DNA of 64,000 bases. It comes from Balanoglossus misakiensis. Lineage: Eukaryota > Hemichordata. The stretch lies in assembly GCA_040954595.2 (NCBI GenBank), contig CM082593.2:11656001-11720000 (forward strand), given 5' to 3'. The notes beneath the pieces were generated by a model. The model saw only the letters and a list, made by a program, of their open reading frames with translations. It was not told the origin of the DNA and ran no database searches. Made by a program: the position numbers and the translations under genes. Position 1 is the stretch's first letter. Every line of letters begins with the position of its first letter. Shown one piece after another: positions 47,249 to 58,259 of this stretch.

Positions 47249-47632
47249 CTGTTAATATAAATATAATTACTTTTCTTTAAATATCATCCAAATATTACAA
47301 TGTTTCTAGCAATTTCATAAACTGCATTAATATAATACTGTGTGTATGATATATACTTTGTGGATAGGATACAGATCTTTGCTTATTACCAAGAATATAA
47401 CACCATGTGTTTGGATTTAAAATGCAGTTCGGAGCTGACTGTGTTGCATTTTGACTGCAAAATTAAAATATTTAGTTACATTTCCTTGCATTTAGTGTTG
47501 AAAATGTCACTTTTAGCTTTAAAATGAGCACTGATATTGGTGTATGTTCGACATACCACATAATTAACCATGAAACCTAGTCTACATAGTTCCTTGATTT
47601 CCAAGTAGTGCATTGTCTGCCTGATCTTGTTA

Positions 47633-48373
47633 GGCTGCATTCACAAACGCCTCTGGAGGGGGGGGGGGACGGGAGAATTCAATTTTTTTTACCGCTAATT
47701 TTCACATGCCCCCCGTACACAACCCGAAATATTTTCAAATCCCCCATTCCGAACTGCCAAAATTTTGAAATCCCCCCCACCCATTTTCTTTCACAGAGCA
47801 AAACACATCACCTATCTATCTTGTAAAAAAAGAAAAAACAGCGCTCCCATGAAAAGAATTTGAAACTGATGTACCCCCTCACTGAACATTGTTTTTATTT
47901 TTAAGTATTTGTATTCTGTGTTGGGAGACATTGTAAACCGAGAATTGAAGGGAGTGGGATTGGGAGGGGGTATCCCCCTCCCACGTTAGACAATTTTATA
48001 AAATACAGAGCTCAAAGCTGCATTTTAATGAACCCGGCAAAAGCAAATTAACTCAACTACCGGTATGTTGGGGAGGAGAAATTTAACCGTCGCCGCTCAA
48101 AGTTATCATGGGGTGGGGCAAATCCCCTGACCTGGGACACTAGATAAACCAGTCAATGATTGAAAGGTGCTGATGAATGGAGGGGGTGGGTAAAATAAAG
48201 GGCGCGAAACTGCATTTTTATGGACTCAAAATAAATATTTTGTCGTCAATGTTTTCAAGTCCCCCCCTTTCAGTCCCTAAATTATTTCAAATCCCCCCTT
48301 ACATACCCTCAATTTTTTCAAATCCCCCCCTCAATTCTCCTGCCCCCCTCCAGAGGTGTTTGTGAATGCAGCC
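47633..48373. mobile_element. 741-bp nested TIR element (MITE), left arm
   Basis: The inverted copy of 52274-53017, with TTA flanking both ends (47630-47632 and 48374-48376). The proline-rich frames across it are translations of its C runs. Confidence 0.83.
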
Positions 48374-48376
48374 TTA

Positions 48377-48728
48377 CGTGAAAGACTTCATTTTCAATGT
48401 CGCCGCTATCACTTTCTGAGTCACTTTCCTCTGAATCACCTAGTTCACCTATCACTTCATGCTCATCTTCTGGTTCACTGTCCTCATCCAAGTCATCCTC
48501 TTCATCCTCCTGCTCATCCTCCTCTTTGTCCCTCTCATGGTTTACTCTGAGACTTTCCAGAGTTGTTTGACACAGTTTCCGGCCAATGTGCGCTTCAACT
48601 ATTTTCAGTTTGTCTTTTTTTCAGCATCTTTTTCTCTGTTGTCAATTTATGTCTGTTCATGTACATGTCTAGGTCAGAAACTTTCAGCTCACATAGTTCA
48701 CTGTTTCTGTATATTGCCATGATACAGC
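48377..48728 (-). pseudogene. Inverted copy of the SAP-like/acidic sequence
   Basis: The minus-strand mirror of 51919-52270, with a few amino-acid changes (for example L to V near the end) and the same seven-base A run. Upstream (to about 48957) the frame crosses G-run subterminal repeats and is not convincing as protein. Confidence 0.38.
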
Positions 48729-49623
48729 CTGAAAATGTTATTTTTGTGATCAAAAGTGTACTTGTTGTCACCTGATCACACAGAGTAAAGACATGTTCGT
48801 ATTCTATTTTATATACTTTACGGTCAATTCTGTTGTTTTTTGCTATAATTCCATACAAATCTGTTGTAAAAATTGTCCCCCCCAAACCATTGATTATAAA
48901 ATTTGTCCCCCCCCTAAAAACTGCTTTGTAAAAGTAAACCCCCCCCCTGATTTCCACCGCCCCCCCCTCCCTGTAAAAAACGAATGCTCCCTTACCAATC
49001 AGAAACAGCCTTCCAAGACTGCGTAGCGCTCTTGTAAAGTTATTTTTGATTGTTCAAATTCTTTACCATGTCACTGCTGGCATACAACAATCCATATGAC
49101 CCAGCAACTTTGTATAGATGCACTGACATCAATGATATGCCTTCCAAAGCGCCACACATAGTGTAATTACAAATGTTTCATGCTTCTGACACGCTCTACC
49201 TTTTACCAGGTTCATACACGAAAAAAATTGAGACGCTATTTGCCTATGGTAAACACAGAGCATTAATCGTTTGAGTCGCCTTGTGTTCACACACACAAAG
49301 TTTATGTATAGGCGCTGAGGCTCAGTCCCAAAGACAATGGATTGCAGAGAGGTTTTCATCCTTACACCGGATCAGGTCTGACGGGCAAAGCCGTCTCAAA
49401 TCTAAGCCGTTCCAGAACCACTATACACCGTCCACACATGTTTTTTTTAAGACAGTATGTGATCTGAGACGTTTCAGAACCGTCTTAATGGTGTGTGTGA
49501 CCCCCATATTAGACAACTTAGACAAAATCATCCGATAATAAATATTAGCTCAGTCTATGTCCTGGCGCATTTCATCACGACAATAAAATACATAACAAAA
49601 GCCCTCACTACGCACCCACTCGA

Positions 49624-50993
49624 TATATGATTCTGGTAACTCACAGTTACGAGGGGGTAAAAACGGCTGCTATGGCCCGAATATAGGCCAGGCTATAGGT
49701 GTTTTATAATAAACCTCATGCTAACAGCTGGGAAAATCTTGCGATTTTCTCTTGAGGTTGGCAGACGACATCTTCCGCGGTGGCCATTGTGTCAGACGAC
49801 GCGACGCTGATTGACGTAACCGAGTCTGCGCACTCACGCTGGTCACGTGACCGGTTTATATTTTTTCTGCTATTTCCCTAGCGGTTCATAGTCGATTCTA
49901 TTTTCCTATCACGAGACCGATTCTGGCGAATCGCAACACAGTATTAGCATGAGGTATATTATAGTGTCATACATGAGAACGTGCGCTTTTCTTCCTCTCT
50001 GGGGCTTGGGTCTGAAGGAAGTTAAAATCCGAACACTCCATAGGGCCCTACGTTTCAAACAATTTACTCGGTCCAATCAGTTGACAAAATGTATCAATGT
50101 CGAAAGGGAAATACTATTCTCAAAATACATTTTCCTAACGTGTTTCACCAAAGGGCGAAACAGTGAATGTTTATCTAAAAACGGGAACGATGGCGGATTT
50201 TGTTTCTTTGTGACGAGAGTGATGGTACACTTCAATGATTTGTTTTATCTGGCCGATTATCAGGAGACACGTCACCACAAGAGGGCGCACTAAGAAGTCT
50301 ATTCGGGAAAGCTGTGAAATAATGAACCTCCCCGCCCCCACCCAAAAAAATGTCCGTTCAATTGAATACAACGCAATAAATACGAAACCCATCACCTTTT
50401 TGTTTTAAAGCAGTGGTGTGTTTACGCATGTACGTACATTCAATGACAATGGAGTTTGCAAGGAAAAAATGACAAAATAAGTCAAGTGTATTTATTTCTA
50501 TATTTCTAGAAATTCATGAAAAACATGTTGGTGATATTTACATAATAATAATCTTAGTCAAAGGCACGCAAGCACTGAACAATACGCTGTCTGCTCCATT
50601 AGCTCCAACTTTTCACTATGTTTTCAGTAATATTGCTCTGTGTATCTGCTGCGGTTTCTAGTATAAACTCCAGAAACATGACAAAATATCCAGAGTTTAG
50701 CTTATCAACACTTCATGTATGTGCATATTCAGTATTATTATTGTGTAAAATTTAAATTCATGTCCGAACTAGAATTCATTTGTCAACAGTGATAACAATG
50801 GCCGTTACACATACACAGGCAATGTTAATGATTGGAGTATTTGGTACTACATGTATATTAAAGTGATGTTTGGAGTTAAACAAGAAATTGCAATTTTTAC
50901 ACAAAATTAAAATACTGAAAATAAAGCTAAATGTTACAGATTTTCATCCAGTGGAATTCTCCTGCATGTAAAAGTTGCTTTACCGGCAAAAAG
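49624..50993. other. IR-B spacer (1370 bp)
   Basis: Starts with the ~80-bp sequence also found in the IR-A spacer. A CpG-rich stretch (about 49740-49870) follows. The second half (about 50590-50870) is a diverged direct-orientation relative of 39950-40250, sharing phrases such as aacttttcact, tgttttcagta and actagaattcattt. No gene is supported. Confidence 0.7.
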
Positions 50994-51918
50994 TCGAGTG
51001 GGTGCGTAGTGAGGGCTTTTGTTATGTATTTTATTGTCGTGATGAAATGCGCCAGGACATAGACTGAGCTAATATTTATTATCGGATGATTTTGTCTAAT
51101 ATTTATTTTCGGATAATATTGTCTAAGTTGTCTAATATGGGGGTCACACACACCATTGAGACGGTTCTGAAACGTCTCAGATCACATACTGTCTTAAAAA
51201 AAACATGTGTGGACGGTGTATAGTGGTTCTGGAACGGCTTAGATTTGAGACGGCTTTGCCCGTCAGACCTGATCCGGTGTAAGGATTAAAACCTCTCTGC
51301 AATCCATTGTCTTTGGGACTGAGCCTCAGCGCCTATACATAAACTTTGTGTGTGTGAACACAAGGCGACTCAAACGATTAATGCTCTGTGTTTACCATAG
51401 GCAAATAGCGTCTCAATTTTTTTCGTGTATGAACCTGGTAAATGGTAGAGCGTGTCAGAAGCATGAAACATGTGTAATTACACTATGTGTGGCGCTTTGG
51501 AAGGCATATCACTGATGTCAGTGCATCTATACAAAGTTGCTGGGTCATATGGATTGTTGTATGCCAGCAGTGACATGGTAAAGAATTTGAACAATCAAAA
51601 ATAACTTTACAAGAGCGCTACGCAGTCTTGGAAGGCTGTTTCTGATTGGTAAGGGAGCATTCGTTTTTTACAGGGAGGGGGGGGGGGCGGTGGAAATCAG
51701 GGGGGGGGTTTACTTTTACAAAGCAGTTTTTAGGGGGGGGACAAATTTTATAATCAATGGTTTGGGGGGGACAATTTTTACAACAGATTTGTATGGAATT
51801 ATAGCAAAAAACAACAGAATTGACCGTAAAGTATATAAAATAGAATACGAACATGTCTTTATTCTGTGTGATCAGGTGACAACAAGTACACTTGTGAACA
51901 CAAAAATAACATTTTCAG

Positions 51919-52270
51919 GCTGTATCATGGCAATATACAGAAACAGTGAACTATGTGAGCTGAAAGTTTCTGACCTAGACATGTACATGAACAGACATAA
52001 ATTGACAACAGAGAAAAAGATGCTGAAAAAAAGACAAACTGAAAATAGTTGAAGCGCACATTGGCCGGAAACTGTGTCAAACAACTCTGGAAAGTCTCAG
52101 AGTAAACCATGAGAGGGACAAAGTGGAGGATGAGCAGGAGGATGAAGAGGATGACTTGGATGAGGACAGTGAACCAGAAGATGAGCATGAAGTGATAGGT
52201 GAACTAGGTGATTCAGAGGAAAGTGACTCAGAAAGTGATAGCGGCGACATTGAAAATGAACTCTTTCACG
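51919..52270 (+). pseudogene. Exon-like sequence: SAP-like motif plus acidic tail
   Basis: An acceptor-like cattttcag precedes 51919. From ATG 51927 the frame reads MAIYRNSELCELKVSDLDMY, then NRHKLTTEKKML, a pattern like the SAP DNA-binding helix-turn-helix (leucine-x-x-leucine...). After a run of seven A (about 52024-52030) the frame ends, but the frame one base off continues as DKLKIVEAHIGRKL, a Leu/Arg helix, then a long acidic stretch (EDEQEDEEDDLDEDSEPEDE). Both arms have the same A run, so the break predates the duplication or is a shared homopolymer error. It may be an exon of the autonomous parent of the surrounding TIR element, or a captured host exon. The function is not established. 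Confidence 0.4.
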
Positions 52271-52273
52271 TAA

Positions 52274-53017
52274 GGCTGCATTCACAAACACCTCTGGAGG
52301 GGGGGCAGGAGAATTGAGGGGGGGATTTGAAAAAATTGAGGGTATGTAAGGGGGGATTTGAAATAATTTAGGGACTGAAAGGGGGGGACTTGAAAACATT
52401 GACGACAAAATATTTATTTTGAGTCCATAAAAATGCAGTTTCGCGCCCTTTATTTTACCCACCCCCTCCATTCATCAGCACCTTTCAATCATTGACTGGT
52501 TTATCTAGTGTCCCAGGTCAGGGGATTTGCCCCACCCCATGATAACTTTGAGCGGCGACGGTTAAATTTCTCCTCCCCAACATACCGGTAGTTGAGTTAA
52601 TTTGCTTTTGCCGGGTTCATTAAAATGCAGCTTTGAGCTCTGTATTTTATAAAATTGTCTTACGTGGGAGGGGGATACCCCCTCCCAATCCCACTCCCTT
52701 CAATTCTCGGTTTACAATGTCTCCCAACACAGAATACAAATACTTAAAAATAAAAACAATGTTCAGTGAGGGGGTACATCAGTTTCAAATTCTTTTCATG
52801 GGAGCGCTGTTTTTTCTTTTTTTACAAGATAGATAGGTGATGTGTTTTGCTCTGTGAAAGAAAATGGGTGGGGGGGGATTTCAAAATTTTGGCAGTTCGG
52901 AATGGGGGATTTGAAAATATTTCGGGTTGTGTACGGGGGGCATGTGAAAATTAGCGGTAAAAAAAATTGAATTCTCCCGTCCCCCCCCCCCCTCCAGAGG
53001 CGTTTGTGAATGCAGCC
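52274..53017. mobile_element. 744-bp nested TIR element (MITE), right arm
   Basis: Inverted ends GGCTGCATTCACAAACAC at 52274 and its near-complement ending at 53017, each followed inward by ctctggagg and a G run. TAA is duplicated at 52271-52273 and 53018-53020. Inside are repeated ggggggatttgaaaa words about every 30-35 bp near both ends. Non-coding. It inserted into the larger TIR element at 51653-53316. Confidence 0.83.
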
Positions 53018-53316
53018 TAACAAGATCAGGCAGACAATGCACTACTTGGAAATCAAGGAACTATGTAGACTAGGTTTCATGGTTGATTATGTGGTATGTC
53101 GAACATACACCAATATCTGACAAAGTTTGATAAGTTTAATCCGGTGGATAAACTTTTTTTTTTTTTGGGGGGGGGGTCACATTTTACAATTGAAGAATTT
53201 AGGGGGGGGACACATTTTAGAAAAATAATTTCGAGGGGGGGGGGTTGCCTTTTACATTTAGTCGGCGACTCAAATTCCACCGGCCCCCCTCCTCCCTGTA
53301 AAAAACGAATGCTCCC

Positions 53317-53671
53317 TAAGATTTGAGACAGCTCAATCTGCATGTTATCAACAACTGCGTTCAGTTTGTTTCACCTGTTGTTATATCCTGTTGTTATATC
53401 CAGGATTGTTGTTGCTACCCTTATTTATACCCCTATAAATAGGGGTAGCCAAATGGCGGCGTTCATTGTGTAATTGACTCTGAAGGAGGCAACACGCGGA
53501 CACACGCTCCCGAGAATGCATGATTTTCCGAAGTTTTCGACCACAAAATCCTTCACAATGCATACAAATTCCACCATGAATATGTATCCTACCGATTTAT
53601 GGCGTAAATTCCCCAGAGAGACGCAAATCAGGGGCGATTTTCAGCATTTCTTGGCGTCGATGGTAACCACT
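53317..53671. other. Unassigned sequence right of IR-B
   Basis: Contains a short palindrome (tacccctataaataggggta, 53428-53447) and otherwise unremarkable sequence. No gene seen. Confidence 0.5.
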
Positions 53672-53985
53672 TAAAGCCCCTAGAGCTGCCAAATTTCACG
53701 GATTTTCTTCCACAGTAAAACACTTCAAATATATTCCCTATCCTCTAAAATCCTCACCATTAAGCCATATTACTTGCATTTGCATCAGTTTGTCATCTCT
53801 TGGTGATGCATACCACGATAGCTGCGTACTGTTTGTATGGAGGCTGATTAAACTGTTTTAATACATAGCATTTTCAAATCGCTACATACAGCCATAATCG
53901 GGCATCGGTAAAGTGTTCACATATACCTCAGTAAAATAAAATTGTGAAAATAATGCAAAAAGTGGCAGCTATAGAGGCTTTAATG
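53672..53985. mobile_element. ~310-bp MITE with TTAA ends
   Basis: TTAAAGCCCCTAGAGCTGCC (53672-53691) is matched in inverse at 53966-53985 (18 of 20). TTAA at both ends fits a piggyBac-type target. There is no coding content. Confidence 0.65.
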
Positions 53986-55411
53986 TATTTCCCCATGTTT
54001 TAGGTCTCCATTTTGATTCACAATTTCATGTCAACAAGTTCACATTCTACCACCACATCACATCTACACATCAACTATCACTGTGATAGAAGCTACCATT
54101 TTCAAGTTAAAGATATACAGTCACCGCCAATTTACATACACCCATATATGGCTGAAATAGAGTATTTGCGGGTTCTAAATAACATATGGCGGCGCTCTTT
54201 TTTTCGCATGTGCCACCCACTGAAAATCCGTGATTGGCTAGATCTCAAGTTAACGTGGTAACTGTAGCTAAATTTCTATAAGTGACCGTATACCTTCTCT
54301 ACACGTACTGTTGACTGACACACACAATCCCCTAACTCTCAACACATACATACAAAGACCCAACCCACGCCACATGTAGTCACCATGGCCATGCCACCTG
54401 GCCTGCAGGCTACCACATCCAAAAGCATACACACACACAATACATGTCAATTTTACATGAGGAGCGGCTCATGTACTTTATTCTAAACTTGAATGATATA
54501 TAAACTGAAAATTTACCCCGCACCAAAACCCAGAGATAAAACCCTTTTTTTCAGGATAAGGGGAAAAAACTCTGGGAAAGCGTAGGTAATTCACCAACTT
54601 TACAAAAAATTATATTTCTAAATTCATGCCTCTTTGAAAACCCTACTTTCAAGTTAAGATGCTAATCTGTTACACAAAATAGCAGGTTCACAGAAAGAAA
54701 ATGTTGGAAGTTTAACAATACCAAGCAAAATTTGGTATTGTAGGTCTAAACTAAAACTGACAAAAATTAATATTTCATCTCTGAATGAATAAAGTGTTCT
54801 CAATAAATCATAATAGGTTTGGTGTTACACTGTTCTAAATGTAGCATTTACAATTAAAGGGCAACTACCTGTAATTTTTGGTACAGAATTGTTAATATTG
54901 ACAAATGCATTCAATTGACTTGAATACAATTGTTAACAATAACAATGCTGATTATGCATACCAGAAATCGTGGTGCATAAATAGACCAAAATTACGTACT
55001 GAAAAATTTGTCAAATGTAACACATAGTGGACCTTAATGTCTATAAGAATAAATCTCAAACAATGTCACGTGAACGTAAAATCTTAAATTTCATATTAAA
55101 ATACAAAAAGAATAAAGTCATACTATTGAACACTGCACACAGTTGAGTCTAAAGTGACTAATGTACTGGGGGCGATCCCAAACAGAAACGGGTCATATAG
55201 TCATAAATATCCCCCACCCTTATAAAGACCCCTTTCTCCTTGGGATGGCTCCTGTGATAAAATGAAACTGTGCTGGACTTGAAGAGATATACGCAGGAAA
55301 CCTCATCAGTTACAGCCACTGCGAAGACTTCATTGATGATCCCCCAAAATTGGGGGGAAAATGTAGATGAATGTTGAAATCTTCAAAAGCAAATTGAAAG
55401 TATTTTACTGT
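53986..55411. other. AT-rich intergenic or intronic DNA
   Basis: No reading frame, TIR pair or array that I can support. It includes an AC-rich stretch (54310-54450) of low complexity. Confidence 0.5.
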
Positions 55412-56640
55412 CAGAAAAGTGTAAATAATGTGTTGCCTGTAAGCCATGCATGATCTCCATGCCATTCAATTTATGAGCATTTTTACTGATTTACTACCCT
55501 CCCCCCGAAATACAAACATAACAATTATGAATATATGGCTTCTGCAAACACATTATTTAGCAAATTAAAATCTTATCTGATAAAGTCACTTGAAAATGTG
55601 AAAGACCCTCTTAAATTAAGGAAAAAAAAGAATGTTCAAATGTAAAATAACTGAAAACTAAATGTGTATAAAATAGAGAAAACTTCTTGAAAAGAAGTAT
55701 ATCATTGTAAATAATGTGTTGCCTGTAAGCCATGATGCATGATCTCCATGCCATTCAATTTATGAGCAAATTTACTGATTTACTACCCTCCCCCCGAAAT
55801 ACAAACAAAACAATTATGAATTTATGGCTTCTGCAAACACATTATTTAGCAAATTAAAATCTTATCTGATAAAGTCACTTGAAAATGTGAAAGACCCTCT
55901 TAAATTGAGGAAAAAGAGGAATGTTAAAATGTAAAATAACTGAAAACTGAATGTGTATAAAACTTCTTAAACAGAAGTATATCATTGTAAATAATGTTTT
56001 GACTGTAAGCCACGATGCATGATCTCCATGCCATTCAATTTTTTAGCGAATTTACTGCCCCCCCCCAAAAAAAATACAATCAAAACAAAACAATTATGAA
56101 TACATGGCTTCTGCAAACACATTATTTATGTTCTTATAAAGGAAATTTTCATCAATAAAATCAAAGGACTGCAAACACTCAGACGATGCATAAATACTTG
56201 GCAATGTCAAGCCAAAGCAAATTACCTCGTCTGATACAGCCATTGGAAAAAAGTTCATTAAAGACCCTCGAACATTGAGGAAAAAGGCTAAAGATGTGCG
56301 TTTAAATAACTCAAAACTAAAAGTGTATAAAATAAAGAAAACTCCACAATGTGAAGTTTTTTTATTGTCCACAAAGTTTAAATAATGTGTTGCCTGTAAG
56401 CCATGTTGCATAGGCTCAATGCTATTCAATTTAAGAGCAAATTCACCAATATATCCCCCCCCCCCCCGCCAAAAATAAAACAATTATGCCTATATGGCTA
56501 CTGCAAACACATTATTTATGTATTTAAAAAGAAAAAAATTCATCAAAAATCAAAGCACTATAAACCTAGTAATCACACAATGCATATACATGCAACGATG
56601 CAAATGCATTAAAAGTGTGATATGAAAATACTTAATTATG
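55412..56640. repeat. Tandem array, ~280-bp unit, about four copies
   Basis: The phrase aaataatgtgttgcctgtaa recurs near 55424, 55708 and 56380, and with changes at 55987. Spacings are about 284, 279 and 393 bp; the longer last interval has an internal expansion. Each copy holds tgatctccatgccattcaat, a short C run and ggcttctgcaaacacattat. Confidence 0.85.
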
Positions 56641-57285
56641 TCAAGTAAAGGCAAAATCATTAAGGTAATATTAAAGAACCTACTTGTGCACTGAGTCTGT
56701 TGATTGGGGTCGTCGTTGTGTGGGACTCGCTAGCAATGTGGGGAAAATCTATTGATTATCGACAGACTCAGTGGGCAAGACGTGACCATAAAATAGATAT
56801 ACCAACATATCGAACTGTTGAATACTACGCAAACAAAAAAACCCCAACTAATGAACTGATCCCAGGAAACTACACTGGACTTGAAGGATCTATTGCATGT
56901 TTTAGTGGACTTGAAGTATTTATTGAAATATTTTTCTCATCATGAAATTAAGTTAGTCATGCTAAACTATGGTATTAATATTATAAAACATATTGCAATT
57001 GAAACCTTCTCATCTGTTATAGCCATTGGAAAAATTCATTAAAGACATACCCTAAAAACATAGGAAAAAGAACACAGACAGATAATAAAATCATAAAAAT
57101 TTAAAATGCACACACATACATACCGTATTCTTTATTTATAATATGGGAAAGTACAACGGAGCAAGCGACAGACGCACGCGCGCGCACGCAAAAACATAAA
57201 TTGCTTGAAGACGGACTGCAATCTTGGGATTCTTGGGATCTTGTAGAGAACCAGCTTCATCAGATGACCAAAAACATCCTAGGCG
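56641..57285. other. Unassigned AT-rich sequence
   Basis: No supported gene or repeat, apart from a short alternating cgcgcgcacgc tract near 57178-57190. Confidence 0.5.
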
Positions 57286-57289
57286 CGGA

Positions 57290-57745
57290 AAGAACACAAC
57301 CACGGCAAACACAGAGGCCAGAATGTGATGAGAGAGTAGTCACAGACACCCAAAAATGTCGACAATTCGAATATGAATTCGAATACACAACCACGGCAAA
57401 CACAGAGGCCAGAATGTGACGAGAGAGTAGTCACAGACACCCAAAAATGTTGACAATTCGAATATGAATTCGAAAACACAACTACGGCAAACACAGAGGC
57501 CAAAATGTGACGAGATGTAGTCACAGACACCCAAAAATGTCGACAATTCGAATAAGAATTCGAAAACACAACCACGGCAAACACAGAGGCCAAAATGTGA
57601 CGAGATGTAGTCACAGACACCCAAAAATGTTGACAATTCGAATAAGAATTCGAAAACACAACTACAGCAAACACAGAGGCCAGAATGTGACGAGAGAGTA
57701 GTCACAGACACCCAAAAATGTCGACAATTCGAATAGGAATTTGAA
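57290..57745. repeat. ~90-bp minisatellite, five copies
   Basis: acggcaaacacagaggcc recurs at about 57302, 57392, 57483, 57573 and 57663. Each unit carries agtcacagacacccaaaaat and gacaattcgaat. The period is a multiple or near-multiple of three, so long reading frames appear without being genes. Confidence 0.92.
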
Positions 57746-57789
57746 AACACAACACAGAGAGTACTCCGAGACATCCAACAATTTTGAAA

Positions 57790-57972
57790 ATATTCATACA
57801 TGCATACATACATACATACATACATACATACAGATAGACAGACAGACAGACAGACAGACATACATACATACATACATACATATATACATACATACATACA
57901 TACATACATACATACATACATACATACATACATACATACATACATACATACATACATACATACATACATACA

Positions 57973-58004
<32 letters not shown>

Positions 58005-58175
58005 CACACACACACACACGGGTACATGCAAACATACAACGACACAAATAAATATATAAATAAATGAATGAATGAACGAGTGAATGAATGAATGAATAAA
58101 GGTATGTATGTATGTATGTATGTATGTATGTATGTATGTATGTATGTATGAATGAATGGATGGATGGATGAATAA
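57790..58175. repeat. Compound tetranucleotide microsatellite
   Basis: (CATA)n with a (GACA)n interruption at about 57834-57858, then (CA)n near 58003-58018, (AATG)n near 58060-58100, (TATG)n near 58100-58150 and (GGAT)n near 58156-58170. The tracts on either side of 58020-58100 are complementary (CATA against TATG), so the region can fold back. Confidence 0.93.
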
Positions 58176-58240
58176 ATGTACAATACTAGTAAATCATGCC
58201 TATATCCAGTACATTCTGGAAAAATGACCGTCCAAGTTTA

Positions 58241-58259
58241 TAGAGAGAGAGAGAGAGAG
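58241..58259. repeat. (GA)n microsatellite
   Basis: Nine GA dinucleotides. Confidence 0.9.

Larger units (their letters stand above)
44165..47537. repeat. IR-A right arm (3373 bp)
   Basis: The inverted copy of 40383-43765. Differences can be seen, for example in the exon-like stretch (47180-47248 against 40672-40740), in poly-A and poly-G tract lengths (45560 against 42355; 45945 against 41975) and in single bases (46330 region). The arms are therefore not an exact mirror, which argues against a simple read-through artefact. Confidence 0.93.
47533..48991. mobile_element. Truncated inverted copy of the 1.66-kb TIR element
   Basis: The IR-B left-arm copy. Its inner end is intact (complement of GGGAGCATTCG ending at 48991, then tta at 48992-48994), but its outer ~200 bp are missing because the arm ends at 47533. 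Confidence 0.8.
47533..49623. repeat. IR-B left arm (2091 bp)
   Basis: Reverse complement of 50994-53117. It begins inside a TIR element that is complete only in the right arm, so this arm is the truncated, derived copy. The first five bases (GATAT) are shared with the end of IR-A. Confidence 0.93.
50994..53117. repeat. IR-B right arm (2124 bp)
   Basis: The counterpart of 47533-49623. It is 33 bp longer, mostly from an extra ~30-bp duplication near 51085-51125 (ttattttcggataatattgt). It continues without a break into the rest of its TIR element, up to 53316, and so looks like the original location. Confidence 0.93.
51653..53316. mobile_element. 1.66-kb TIR element with G-run ends and TAA target
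   Basis: Inverted ends match over about 28 bp: GGGAGCATTCGTTTTTTACA at 51653 and its complement ending at 53316, each followed inward by agggagg and a long G run. TAA flanks both ends (51650-51652 and 53317-53319). Subterminal arrays carry runs of 7-10 G every ~40 bp followed by acaaatttta-like words. It contains the exon-like SAP sequence (51919-52270) and a second TIR element (52274-53017). The 3-bp TWA target fits PIF/Harbinger-type elements, but no DDE domain is visible. Confidence 0.8.

Noticed and set aside
47608-48550. Proline-rich frames in the IR-B arms
   Set aside because: Produced by C runs of the MITE subterminal arrays; some are read antisense to the acidic sequence.
40383-53117. 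Palindromes as a pure assembly artefact
   Set aside because: The arms differ by substitutions, indels and microsatellite lengths, and one arm contains a truncated element completed only on the other side. An artefact would give near-exact mirrors. Long-read confirmation is still needed.
54105-54300. Possible TIR pair (agatatacagtcac and gtgaccgtatacct)
   Set aside because: Only about 12 of 16 bases match and no target duplication is visible.
57279-58183. Long frames (up to 235 codons) in the minisatellite and microsatellite region
   Set aside because: Tyr-Val-Cys-Met and Thr-Tyr-Ile-His repeats are translations of (CATA)n; the rest is the ~90-bp minisatellite, whose period keeps frames open.
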